Origin: Collinsella sp. AF20-14LB
GTDB taxonomy: Bacteria; Actinomycetota; Coriobacteriia; Coriobacteriales; Coriobacteriaceae
Length of the DNA stretch: 47,396 nucleotides
Assembly: GCF_003459505.1 (NCBI RefSeq)
Contig: NZ_QRWD01000016.1
Span: forward strand, 13,976-61,371
Direction: 5' to 3'
Shown: one piece after another, positions 24,062 through 31,558 of the stretch
Position numbering within the stretch: position 1 is the first letter of the stretch
Layout: each line of letters opens with the position of its first letter
Made by a program: the position numbers and the translations under genes
Notes under the pieces: model-generated
Seen by the model: only the letters and a program-made list of their open reading frames with translations
Told to the model about the DNA's origin: nothing
The model's database searches: none

Positions 24062-24820
24062 GTGACCAATCGCGTCAACGACTCATTTATTAAAAAGGAC
24101 TGTGCCACCCCCATCTATATGCAAGTGGTCGAATATCTGCGCGAGAACATCGCCTCGGGAGCTTGGGAGCAAGCATCCAAAATCCCGTCGGAGGTCGACC
24201 TTATGAGCACGCTCGGCGTTAGCCGCGGCAGCATCAAAAAGGCCATTTCAAAGCTTGTTGATGAGGGTCTACTTGAGCAAATTCAGGGAAAGGGAACTTA
24301 CGTTAAGTCCAAAGACATCTCTTTCCCCCTTACTGAAGGCCTTATCTCTTTCTCCGAGTCTTTAAGCGAGCAGGGCCTTTCTTTCGAAACCAGCATTCTC
24401 GATTGCAAAGTTTGCAAATGCGATGAAGACATCTCCAAGCACCTCGGCATTGCCGAAGGCTCCAATTATCTCCATCTTGAGCGCGTACGCAGCGTTGAGG
24501 GCGAGCCCGTCATGTTTATCGAGAATAACATCAACATGGCGCTTGTCCCAGGCATAGAGACGGCCGACTTTGTCAACGAGGGCCTTTTTGCGATTATCGA
24601 GCGGCTCTCTGGCCACCAGATCGAATACTCGAAGACCTCCTTTGTGGCAAAGCTCGCAGACACCCAACGCGCGAATGCGCTCGGTCTCTCTACGCAATCC
24701 CCACTTCTTCAGCAGCTTCAAACAGTCTACCTGGACAATGACTCCGCAATTGAATATGCGCGCGTGTGGCTTAAATCCAGCAGATTTCAACTTGGCACCG
24801 TTTTTCAGCGCCGCCATTAA
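24062..24820 (+). CDS. GntR-family regulator, HutC/UTRA subgroup
   Basis: A 252-residue regulator, likely of the adjacent sugar/polyol locus. The N-terminal winged helix includes SEVDLMSTLGVSRGSIKKAI (about 44-63) and GKGTYV. The C-terminal UTRA domain senses a small ligand, usually a sugar phosphate (ERVRSVEGEPVMFIENNI). GTG 24062 is five nt after AGGAGA. It converges on the locus and shares a bidirectional terminator with it. Palindromes with the core TAGACGTCTA or their ATAGAC half-sites upstream of three units of the locus are the inferred operators; none is seen before this gene. Confidence 0.88.
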   Translation: MTNRVNDSFIKKDCATPIYMQVVEYLRENIASGAWEQASKIPSEVDLMSTLGVSRGSIKKAISKLVDEGLLEQIQGKGTYVKSKDISFPLTEGLISFSESLSEQGLSFETSILDCKVCKCDEDISKHLGIAEGSNYLHLERVRSVEGEPVMFIENNINMALVPGIETADFVNEGLFAIIERLSGHQIEYSKTSFVAKLADTQRANALGLSTQSPLLQQLQTVYLDNDSAIEYARVWLKSSRFQLGTVFQRRH

Positions 24821-24866
24821 ACCTCTTGGGCGCGACAGCGTTGCTCCCAACAAGATTCCAAAACGC

Positions 24867-24896
24867 AAGAAGGCGAACCCGTGGGTTCGCCTTCTT
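24867..24896. terminator. Bidirectional terminator, gntR / TIM-like gene
   Basis: Arms 24867-24880 and 24883-24896 (AAGAAGGCGAACCC) are perfect inverted repeats, with TTCTT at one end and the mirrored A-run at the other. Confidence 0.85.
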
Positions 24897-24907
24897 AGTA
24901 AGCGGAT

Positions 24908-25582
24908 TTAGTCCAGCGCGTCAAACAGCTCTGTAAGCAACGCCGTCCTGTCATCCGTAATCGCCAGGGCGCTCGAAATGCCGGTACCCTGCGCGCCAAG
25001 CCCGATCAGGCGACGAACATCGTCTCCACACCTGATTCCCGCCCCCTCCATGATAACGATGTCGGGATTAATGGACCGAACGGCGGCAATGGTCTCTGCG
25101 ATGTAATCATCACCGCTTGTATGACCCGTACCCACCAGGCTGCTCGGCTCGCAAAGAATCACATCCGGGTTCATTGCTGCAACCGCCTTGGATTCGGTGA
25201 CACTATCGGCCGCAACAATGGTTAGAATCTCAAGCTCACGAGCGCGATCAATCGTTGCCGCCAGCTTGTCAACGGCCAGGGGGTGTGCCGTGTGATTAAG
25301 AAAGACAGCTCGAACTCCCGCGCTCTTAAGCGACTCAAGAGGCGTCAGTCCCATTCCCTTTCCATCGCCGATGAGATCGGCGTGCTGCGCCGTTGGAATT
25401 GCAAATTTCAGATCCTTTGCAACCGCGCAGAGCTCAGGAACGGGGGCGGTCCAGAAAATCGAATGATTTCGCCCTTTTGCAATCTCATCCGTAAGGTGGG
25501 CCGCTGCGATCGAATCGTCGCCAAGCAGATAGGTCTTAGGACTGACCGTAAAAAGTGGCAGTTTTAAATCGGAACGTTTCAA
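24908..25582 (-). CDS. Triosephosphate isomerase-like sugar-phosphate isomerase
   Basis: A 224-residue TIM-barrel protein, short like archaeal enzymes. The three catalytic positions of TIM are kept: Lys in VSPKTY (near residue 16), His in FLNHTAH, and Glu in CEPSSLVGTG (matching YEPVWAIGTG). The C-terminal phosphate loop GAGIRCGDDV is also present. It is last in the Gut-type PTS operon, so it may be a dedicated isomerase of triose or tetrulose phosphates, as TIM-like EryH is in erythritol use. The start is an unusual TTG at 25582 with AAAGGA upstream. Confidence 0.85.
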   Translation of the reverse strand: MKRSDLKLPLFTVSPKTYLLGDDSIAAAHLTDEIAKGRNHSIFWTAPVPELCAVAKDLKFAIPTAQHADLIGDGKGMGLTPLESLKSAGVRAVFLNHTAHPLAVDKLAATIDRARELEILTIVAADSVTESKAVAAMNPDVILCEPSSLVGTGHTSGDDYIAETIAAVRSINPDIVIMEGAGIRCGDDVRRLIGLGAQGTGISSALAITDDRTALLTELFDALD

Positions 25583-25630
25583 GGGAACACGTCCTTTCCG
25601 ACTAATACATGGCCTGCCAAACCGAGCGAG

Positions 25631-25984
25631 TTAGCTATTAAAGCTGATCTCAATGCCGGCCTCCAGTTTGGGAAGCGTGCTAGGCGCCACGAGAACAGTT
25701 CCGGGAAGCAGCTCTCGCTCACCATCGAACGCAATGGTCAGATGACCGAGTCCTCCCATGTTCTCATTTGCGGCCTCACCAAACTCCTTAATCGTGTAGA
25801 CCTGGTCGCCGATAGAGATAGTGCCGCCCTCGACGAGCACGCTATTCTCCGTGGGGACCCCATCGTGAACGACGCAAATGTCACGCAACTCCGCAGGAGC
25901 AGTCGGGCCAAACAAGACCACCATCTTCTCGTTGAGAAGTTCCTCAACAAACGAGCCAATCTCAGTGACCGTAACCTTGTACAT
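25631..25984 (-). CDS. srlB: PTS glucitol/sorbitol-type EIIA component
   Basis: A 117-residue phosphocarrier protein of the Gut family. It accepts phosphate from HPr and passes it to EIIB on SrlE. The phospho-His position is probably in ICVVHDG (about residue 39), matching the His of SrlB, and the block GGLGHLTIAFDG is typical. TAGGAG lies before the ATG. It is encoded after gutM and before the TIM-like gene with short gaps. Confidence 0.9.
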   Translation of the reverse strand: MYKVTVTEIGSFVEELLNEKMVVLFGPTAPAELRDICVVHDGVPTENSVLVEGGTISIGDQVYTIKEFGEAANENMGGLGHLTIAFDGERELLPGTVLVAPSTLPKLEAGIEISFNS

Positions 25985-26003
25985 TTGATTTCTCCTATCT
26001 TAG

Positions 26004-26387
26004 TTACGCTGCAGACGCAGTCATCGACCTGTCAATAACACGAATAGCCTGGGCAAAAGCATCGTGATAGCTTTCGTTGGCCAAATGGTCCAGAGCCGTT
26101 TCGATATTCAGCCCCAGCATCTCGCCCATCTCCGAAAACTCCGGTTTGAGGGAGAGGCCCTTGAGCTCATAGCAACCGGTAATCACGCCGTCATGATCCG
26201 TCAGAATCATCACAAACGCTTTTCGGCTAAAGCTAACCTTGCACATACCCGTGCCCAAGTATCCCTCATGATCACGAGCGTGCTCATGGATAAGGATGCG
26301 AACCTTCCTCCAATAGCGATACTGGGTAAATGTCCCAGCAAGCCACACAAGGATAAAGAAGGCTATTGTAATGAGCGCGTTGAGCAT
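26004..26387 (-). CDS. gutM: Glucitol operon activator GutM
   Basis: A 127-residue protein of the GutM family, known in E. coli as an activator of the glucitol operon. A hydrophobic N-terminal helix (LITIAFFILVWLAGTF, residues 5-20) anchors it to the membrane. The soluble part has GYLGTGMCKVSF and ILTDHDGVITGCYELKG, typical of the family. Its location inside the PTS operon supports the assignment. The mechanism is not clear even in E. coli. Confidence 0.88.
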   Translation of the reverse strand: MLNALITIAFFILVWLAGTFTQYRYWRKVRILIHEHARDHEGYLGTGMCKVSFSRKAFVMILTDHDGVITGCYELKGLSLKPEFSEMGEMLGLNIETALDHLANESYHDAFAQAIRVIDRSMTASAA

Positions 26388-26417
26388 AGCAGGCCTTTCC
26401 CTCTCAAAGCATTCAGT

Positions 26418-27437
26418 TTACAGGCCGAAGGACAGTACGTAGGCAAGAACAATCTGGATCGGGGTAGTGATCAGCTTACCAAACAGGAACGCAGGGTAAC
26501 CGATCTCGATCGTCTCGGGCTTTGCCTCCATGAGGGTCATGCCAACGGGGGCAAAATCGGAACCAACCTGGCAATTGACAGCAAAGAAGCCGGGAAGGGC
26601 AAAGTTGGCAGGAATCGTGCCGTTGGCGATCTGGTTGCCAACGAGGACGGAAAGCACGGAGGCGATGATTGCGCCCGGGCAGATCAACGGCGAGAGGAAC
26701 GGAATCGAGCAGAACATGCCGATCGCCAGCATGCCGGGCAGCGAGCCCGCGAGAGGCGTAAGGACGCCAGCGAGAACATTTGCGAAGCCGGTATAGTTGA
26801 TGATGCCGATCAGAACCGAGACGAACGCCATGAAGGGGATGATGTTGCGGATAACATCGTTCACGGTATCGCGCGCAGCCTGGTAGATGATGCTGATAAC
26901 GCGGCCGACACCGGTGCCGATCTTGGAGACAACGTCCATGAAGCCGTTAGACTCCTTGGATGCGAGCTCGGCACGTCCCTCAGCGATCTTGGCGTGGACG
27001 TTTTCCTTCGTCGTCTCCTCGTGTGCCTTCTCGGCCTTTACCGGCTCAGCGGGAACATCGGCCGCATCGGCAAGGACGATGCAATCGGGATTGACGTCAG
27101 ATGCAAAGAGATCCTCGGTGATGAACTGGGCCAGAGGACCAGACGGAGAACCGGGCTTGATGTTCAGCGTCTTAAGGCCCATCTTGGGATAGGTGCCGCA
27201 GCGAGCCACGCCGGCGCAGTCGATGACAACGGCGCATGCCTGATCGGTCTCGATCGGGTCCTTAAACTGGTCGTGCGCCTCGGCGCCGGTAAGCTCCGCA
27301 ATGCGAAGGGCGACCGGGCTGATGCCACCCAGGGTCACGCTCAGAACATAAGGCTTCTCGGCCGTGGGGGTAATGATGAGGGGACCGCCCCAACCGTTGC
27401 CGCCGTGGGACGCCTTTACGCTTTTGAATTCACTCAT
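26418..27437 (-). CDS. srlE: PTS glucitol/sorbitol-type EIIBC component
   Basis: A 339-residue protein of the SrlE type: an N-terminal EIIB domain with the phospho-Cys in VARCGTYPKMG (about residue 80), a charged linker (residues 125-165, Glu/Lys/Ala-rich), then a membrane part with about five helices. Together with SrlA it forms the transport channel and phosphorylates the incoming polyol. AAGGAGAG precedes the ATG at a 9-nt distance. The order srlA-srlE-gutM-srlB differs from E. coli, where gutM lies after srlD. Confidence 0.9.
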   Translation of the reverse strand: MSEFKSVKASHGGNGWGGPLIITPTAEKPYVLSVTLGGISPVALRIAELTGAEAHDQFKDPIETDQACAVVIDCAGVARCGTYPKMGLKTLNIKPGSPSGPLAQFITEDLFASDVNPDCIVLADAADVPAEPVKAEKAHEETTKENVHAKIAEGRAELASKESNGFMDVVSKIGTGVGRVISIIYQAARDTVNDVIRNIIPFMAFVSVLIGIINYTGFANVLAGVLTPLAGSLPGMLAIGMFCSIPFLSPLICPGAIIASVLSVLVGNQIANGTIPANFALPGFFAVNCQVGSDFAPVGMTLMEAKPETIEIGYPAFLFGKLITTPIQIVLAYVLSFGL

Positions 27438-27466
27438 GATTTAGACTCTCCTTTTGCGCTGAACTA

Positions 27467-28012
27467 CTAGGCGGCAAGCTTAGCTTCGTTGCGCTTCTTC
27501 ATGATGAGGTACAGCTTCTCGGTGACAATGCCCTTGATCAGGCAGACGATTAGACCAACAATGAGGAAGCGGATAGCAAGCTCGGAGGAGTTCTTTCCCA
27601 GTGCCTCGTAGCCGGCCGAGATACCAAGCCAAACAAAGAGCTCGGAAGAGTTAGCGTGCGGGAAAAGACCAACGATGGGGTGCATCATGGACACGACCGC
27701 ATCGTAGAATGCGGGCTTGTAGTCCTCCTCGACAAACACACCAAAGGTGTATGCCATCGGATTGCAGAGGAAGAAAGTGCAAAGGAACGGGATGAGGGTA
27801 TAGCGGAGAACTGCATACTTGGTGCACTTCTTCATGAACCCATAGACACGCTCCTCGCCGATCAGCTGGATGACTGCCTTGATCGTAAGGATCAGGCAGA
27901 TCAGCATGGGGATCATGCCCGTAATAAACGAGGCAAACTGATCACCAGCCGCATTAAACAGGCCGGTAAAGCCCTCCGCAAGGAAGATAAGGAAATCGTT
28001 TACTGCTCCCAT
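27467..28012 (-). CDS. srlA: PTS glucitol/sorbitol-type EIIC component
   Basis: A 181-residue membrane protein with about four helices, matching SrlA in size and in the blocks FLAEGFTGLF, NPMAYTFGVF and FPHANSSELFVWLGI. I chose the second in-frame ATG (28012) because AAGGAG lies seven nt before it; the first ATG at 28018 would be almost on top of the ribosome-binding site. It is the first gene of the PTS operon, with 183 nt to the kinase gene upstream that contain ATAGAC half-sites. Confidence 0.9.
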   Translation of the reverse strand: MGAVNDFLIFLAEGFTGLFNAAGDQFASFITGMIPMLICLILTIKAVIQLIGEERVYGFMKKCTKYAVLRYTLIPFLCTFFLCNPMAYTFGVFVEEDYKPAFYDAVVSMMHPIVGLFPHANSSELFVWLGISAGYEALGKNSSELAIRFLIVGLIVCLIKGIVTEKLYLIMKKRNEAKLAA

Positions 28013-28100
28013 TTTCATTCTCCTTAGTTAATGTTCGTTACTTCTATCGTTCTACCTGAGCGCCCCCTCCTCCTTTTCAATCGGCCATATACGCTCATGG

Positions 28101-28120
28101 TTGTCTACGGTTGTCTATAT
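28101..28120 (-). promoter_or_regulatory. Tandem half-sites upstream of srlA
   Basis: TTGTCTA occurs twice in tandem 10 bp apart (28101-28107 and 28111-28117); on the minus strand the half-site reads TAGACAA. This matches one arm of the TAGACGTCTA palindromes at 30601-30634 and 31400-31411. Confidence 0.4.
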
Positions 28121-28195
28121 CTTACAAAGGGACCGCTCTTCGAGTTGCCTTCTCGCATTCCTTTCGGTGAACGGTAGATTTTACAAGACAAACGG

Positions 28196-29686
28196 CTACG
28201 CGCTATTTAGCTCATAGATAATTTGGAGTGCCTCGAATATACGCATATACCTGCTAAAACGCGCGTCGTAGAGCTCATGGGCCCTGTCGTTTTTTTCAAT
28301 GGAATCGAGTTTTCTGCAGACCCCTGCGGCAACCGCCGTCAAGTCTTGGCCGCAAGAAGCCGAGAGAGCCAGCAGCGCCGCGCCCTGACCGGCACCGGAG
28401 GATTCCATCCGCACCATATCGACCCCCAACACGTTGGAGAGCGTTTGCGCCCAAAAATCGTTCTTGGCCCCTCCTCCAACGAGCCTGATGCTGCGCCACT
28501 CTTCCGAATGGTCCACGGACTCCTTGAGCTCCCTTAAGGCATACGCCGTGCCCTCCATCAGAGCCCTTTCGAGCTCGGAACGAGTCGTGTCAAGATCAAG
28601 CCCCAGAAAGGCACCGCGTACCGACGGGCAACCGTGCAGGACTTTTTCTCCCGATAGATGGGGGTAGAACATGAGATCCCTCATGTCGTAGAAGGGGTCC
28701 TCGACGGCCTTGTCCTCCAAATCGTAGGACTCACTGCTTAGAATCTGCCCGTACCACCATTCCTTGGCACCGCCGCACGATCTGATACTCAGCTGAATTT
28801 GGGTCTTAAGGGTATTTCCCCACTTGAACAACACGGGCTTGCCAACAGCCGGAAGGTCAACTCCCTCAGATGAATACATCAGCACGCCGCTTGTTCCAAG
28901 TGAGATGGTGGGGACGCCCTCCAAAAGGCATCCCGTGCAGATCGCTGCCGCGGGATTGTCGCCCGTTCCCCTCACGATCATGGCACCTGCGGGAATTCCC
29001 GTCTCGCTTGAAGCTCTCTCAACCACGGCCCCAATTACGGCATCAGAAGGCTCGACAACGGGAAGCAACGACTCGGGGATTCCAAAATGCTCGCAGACCT
29101 CACCGATCCAAGCTTGCCTCTCGTTATCGTAGAGCCCTGTTGTCGAAGCCCCGCAATAGTCCGTACCAGCACGCCCGCCAAACTTGAGAGCAATCCAATC
29201 TGAAACCGAAAGAAACACTTCGCTCTTTGAAAGGCCCTCAGGATTATTCTTAGCTATCCATGCAAGGTTAATCGCCGGAACCCCAGTCGAAAGAAAGCTG
29301 GCGACCCTAGGATGGCCCGCAGACAGAGCCCACTGCTTCTCGGTAAAGACAGCGTCAATCGTGCGCTGGTCGTTCCACATTATGGCGGGACACGTTGGCA
29401 CCCCATCGGCATCGATCAAGACCGTCGTGTGCATCTGCCCGGTAGCACCAACGCCTTTTATTAGAGACAGGTCAACTTTCTCTCCAAGCAGGGAGCATGC
29501 AGAGCAAATGGCGATCCACCATGTCTCCGGATTGATCTCCCGCCAACCGGGATGAGGCTCAGAGCACTCGTAAGCCTCGCTCGCAGTCGCGACAACTTTT
29601 CCGCCTTCATCAATGCACGTGAGCTTCACCGATGACGTGCCCACATCGACACCAAGGTAGAGCGCACCCATTATCGCCTCATCCAT
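28196..29686 (-). CDS. FGGY-family carbohydrate kinase, xylulokinase-like
   Basis: A 496-residue kinase with the two-domain actin-like fold. The N-terminal phosphate-1 motif is LGVDVGTSSVK (about 9-19), the catalytic Asp region is MWNDQRT, GTGDNPAAAICTG and SLGTSGVLM bind ATP, and VGGGAKNDFWAQTLSNVL is the FGGY C-terminal signature. It phosphorylates a sugar, polyol or keto-sugar; substrate not readable. It lies 15 nt after the aldolase gene, surely in one unit. ATG 29686 has only a weak site; an in-frame ATG at 29671 follows GAGG and could be the real start. Confidence 0.9.
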   Translation of the reverse strand: MDEAIMGALYLGVDVGTSSVKLTCIDEGGKVVATASEAYECSEPHPGWREINPETWWIAICSACSLLGEKVDLSLIKGVGATGQMHTTVLIDADGVPTCPAIMWNDQRTIDAVFTEKQWALSAGHPRVASFLSTGVPAINLAWIAKNNPEGLSKSEVFLSVSDWIALKFGGRAGTDYCGASTTGLYDNERQAWIGEVCEHFGIPESLLPVVEPSDAVIGAVVERASSETGIPAGAMIVRGTGDNPAAAICTGCLLEGVPTISLGTSGVLMYSSEGVDLPAVGKPVLFKWGNTLKTQIQLSIRSCGGAKEWWYGQILSSESYDLEDKAVEDPFYDMRDLMFYPHLSGEKVLHGCPSVRGAFLGLDLDTTRSELERALMEGTAYALRELKESVDHSEEWRSIRLVGGGAKNDFWAQTLSNVLGVDMVRMESSGAGQGAALLALSASCGQDLTAVAAGVCRKLDSIEKNDRAHELYDARFSRYMRIFEALQIIYELNSA

Positions 29687-29701
29687 GTTCGTAATTCCGC
29701 G

Positions 29702-30544
29702 CTACTCAGCGATGCCGTTGATGGCGTGCGTCGTCTTGTAAGCAACGTCCGCAACTGCCTTACGTGTATCAATCAGTACCTTGGCGAGATTATGCTCGTT
29801 GTTGTTTGCCTCGTACGCCTTGCCAACCGTCGTGATGTAGGCCTTGCGCAGGTCGCTTGCGATGTTGATCTTGGACATCTTGTGTGGCTGCATAGCGTGG
29901 ATGGTCTCATAGGGAATGCCCGAGCCACCATGAAGAACGAGGGGACACGGAGACACCTCGGCAAGCTTCTCAAGCAGCGGCAAATCGATGCGCGGCGTAT
30001 CCTCAAGGCCGTGAACGTTGCCGATAGACACGGCCAACAGGTCGCAGCCCGTGCGCTCCACAAACTCGCAAACCTGATCGGGGTCGGTCTTAAGATCCGC
30101 CTCGGAAACATGATCGTCTTCTTTGCCCTTGATGGCACCGAGCTCAGCCTCAACGGGCACGCCGTAGCAATGGCAGTAGTCAACTGCCTGGCGCGAGAAG
30201 CGAATGTTCTCCTCAAAGGGCAACGCGGCACCGTCGATCATAACGGAGGTAAAGCCGGCCTGAACCGCCTGTCGAACATCCTCGAGCGTCTTGCCGTGGT
30301 CAAGATGCAGACACGTGGGAACGATATAGTCCTCCGCCGCGCGTTTAACGATAGAGGCGATCATGCCGTAATCGGAAAGCTTAACGTTGGTAGGGGCGAT
30401 CTGGAGGATGCCCGGCATGCCGGCCTTCTGCAATCCGTCCAAGATACCCAGGGTCATCTCCATATTGGTCGTGTTATATGCGGGAAGGAGCCATCCGTTC
30501 TTGCGTGCAATCTGGATCAGCTCAGTCGAAGTTACAACTGCCAT
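29702..30544 (-). CDS. Class II ketose-bisphosphate aldolase
   Basis: A 280-residue zinc aldolase of the FbaA/GatY/KbaY family, splitting a ketose 1,6-bisphosphate (or 1-phosphate) into DHAP and an aldehyde. The zinc ligands and catalytic Asp are in CLHLDHGKT (about 78-86), VEAELGAIKG and GNVHGLED carry further active-site residues, and LHGGSG binds the DHAP phosphate. The length fits GatY/KbaY better than FbaA. It begins the aldolase-kinase unit, preceded by two operator-like palindromes. GGAGGA precedes the ATG. Confidence 0.9.
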   Translation of the reverse strand: MAVVTSTELIQIARKNGWLLPAYNTTNMEMTLGILDGLQKAGMPGILQIAPTNVKLSDYGMIASIVKRAAEDYIVPTCLHLDHGKTLEDVRQAVQAGFTSVMIDGAALPFEENIRFSRQAVDYCHCYGVPVEAELGAIKGKEDDHVSEADLKTDPDQVCEFVERTGCDLLAVSIGNVHGLEDTPRIDLPLLEKLAEVSPCPLVLHGGSGIPYETIHAMQPHKMSKINIASDLRKAYITTVGKAYEANNNEHNLAKVLIDTRKAVADVAYKTTHAINGIAE

Positions 30545-30600
30545 GATTCCTCCAACCGGGTTACGGCAATTCGAGTTGAGTTTACGTTCCAGATACTTAT

Positions 30601-30634
30601 ATAGACGTCTATGTACCTGTTTATAGACGACTAT
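30601..30634 (-). promoter_or_regulatory. Pair of operator palindromes upstream of the aldolase gene
   Basis: ATAGACGTCTAT (30601-30612) is a perfect 12-bp palindrome and ATAGACGACTAT (30623-30634) matches it at 11 of 12. The centres are 22 bp apart, two helical turns, so dimers would bind on the same face. Confidence 0.65.
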
Positions 30635-30680
30635 ATACCTTTTTGATTCTTGCGCATAGCATTAAATGTCTCGAATTAGA

Positions 30681-30711
30681 AAAAGGGCTGCCGAGAAACA
30701 GTCGACAGCCC
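30681..30711 (-). terminator. Terminator of the HAD gene in the sugar locus
   Basis: GGGCTG (30685-30690) pairs with CAGCCC (30706-30711). On the minus strand TTTTTC follows. This separates the HAD gene from the aldolase promoter. Confidence 0.7.
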
Positions 30712-30725
30712 ATCGTTCAACCTGT

Positions 30726-31382
30726 TTACCCCAATGTTCCGCTTGCCAGCATGTCGACAACATCATTAAGGTTCAGGACAATCGCCGTGGCTAATCTTTC
30801 CATCTCTTCTGTTGGCTCGGAGAGATCAGGAACCATGACGGTGTGAAAACCTCCTGCAAAGCCCGCGCGCACCCCGTTATAGGAATCCTCCAAGACGAGG
30901 GATTTTTGCGGCGGCACCCCTAGCTCGTCCGCCGCTTTTAAAAAGACGTCAGGATAGGGCTTGGCATGCTCGACCTCGATACCAGAAACGATCGAATCAA
31001 AATATGGAAGTATTCCTCCCCTTATCAGGTTGGCCTTGATCATCTCCCTGCTCGACGAGGAGGCAACCGCCATCGGAATCCCTTCAATCTTGAGATACTC
31101 GAGAAGCCTATCCAATCCAGGTTTTTTCTCTGCGCCATGGGCCAATGCTTCATGGGCTATTTCGTAAAAACGATCAACAAATGCCTTGGGGTCGACTTCG
31201 TCACCATACCATTCGCGAATAATGGATACGGCCTCGGCTCCATTGGTTCCGCGCATGGCGTCCGCAAGGCCCTCCATGCACTCAACCCCAAACTCGATTG
31301 CGGTCTTAGGCCAACAAGAAGCCCAGATAGGCTCGGTGTCAAACATAAGCCCATCCATATCGAAGATAACCGCCTCGTACAT
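30726..31382 (-). CDS. HAD-superfamily phosphatase / beta-phosphoglucomutase-like
   Basis: A 218-residue HAD-IA protein. Motif I DMDGLMFDTEP (residues 8-18), motif II ASSSS (about 113), Lys in HAKPYPDVF and motif IV LEDSYNG are all intact. Likely acts on a small sugar phosphate of the locus, either as phosphatase or mutase. It shares the TAGACGTCTA operator with the aldolase unit, which ties it to the same regulon. ATG 31382 follows GGGAGG at a 5-nt distance; the longer frame upstream runs into the operator. It is only distantly related to the HAD pair at 18046 and 21940. Confidence 0.88.
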   Translation of the reverse strand: MYEAVIFDMDGLMFDTEPIWASCWPKTAIEFGVECMEGLADAMRGTNGAEAVSIIREWYGDEVDPKAFVDRFYEIAHEALAHGAEKKPGLDRLLEYLKIEGIPMAVASSSSREMIKANLIRGGILPYFDSIVSGIEVEHAKPYPDVFLKAADELGVPPQKSLVLEDSYNGVRAGFAGGFHTVMVPDLSEPTEEMERLATAIVLNLNDVVDMLASGTLG

Positions 31383-31399
31383 ATTGCCTCCCTGTTCAA

Positions 31400-31411
31400 G
31401 TAGACGTCTAT
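31400..31411 (-). promoter_or_regulatory. Operator palindrome upstream of the HAD gene
   Basis: GTAGACGTCTAT matches the aldolase operator at 11 of 12. It lies between a TAGAAT -10-like box (minus strand, near 31420) and the ribosome-binding site, a position suited to repression. Confidence 0.6.
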
Positions 31412-31462
31412 ATACGTTTATTCTAGCAAAGGAGGACTTTTCTCTACTGCAACGGCACAAAA

Positions 31463-31497
31463 AGGTGCCCGCCCCACAGATGCTGGGGCGGGCACCT
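31463..31497. terminator. 14-bp perfect hairpin
   Basis: Arms 31463-31476 and 31484-31497 are perfect. A-rich sequence flanks the left side. It lies between the HAD operator and the EF-G-like terminator, perhaps a second barrier to read-through. Confidence 0.55.
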
Positions 31498-31505
31498 CGC
31501 CCGCC

Positions 31506-31549
31506 AAAAAAGCCGCCACAACGGAACTACCCCATCGCGGCGGTTTTTT
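31506..31549 (-). terminator. Terminator of the EF-G-like gene
   Basis: A6-(G)CCGCC (31506-31517) pairs with GGCGG-T6 (31539-31549); the minus strand ends in TTTTTT. Confidence 0.8.
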
Positions 31550-31558
31550 ATCGTCTAG

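Noticed and set aside
26064..27470. Long plus-strand frame opposite srlE and gutM
   Set aside because: Crosses two well-supported genes and their gap; composition is that of an antisense shadow.
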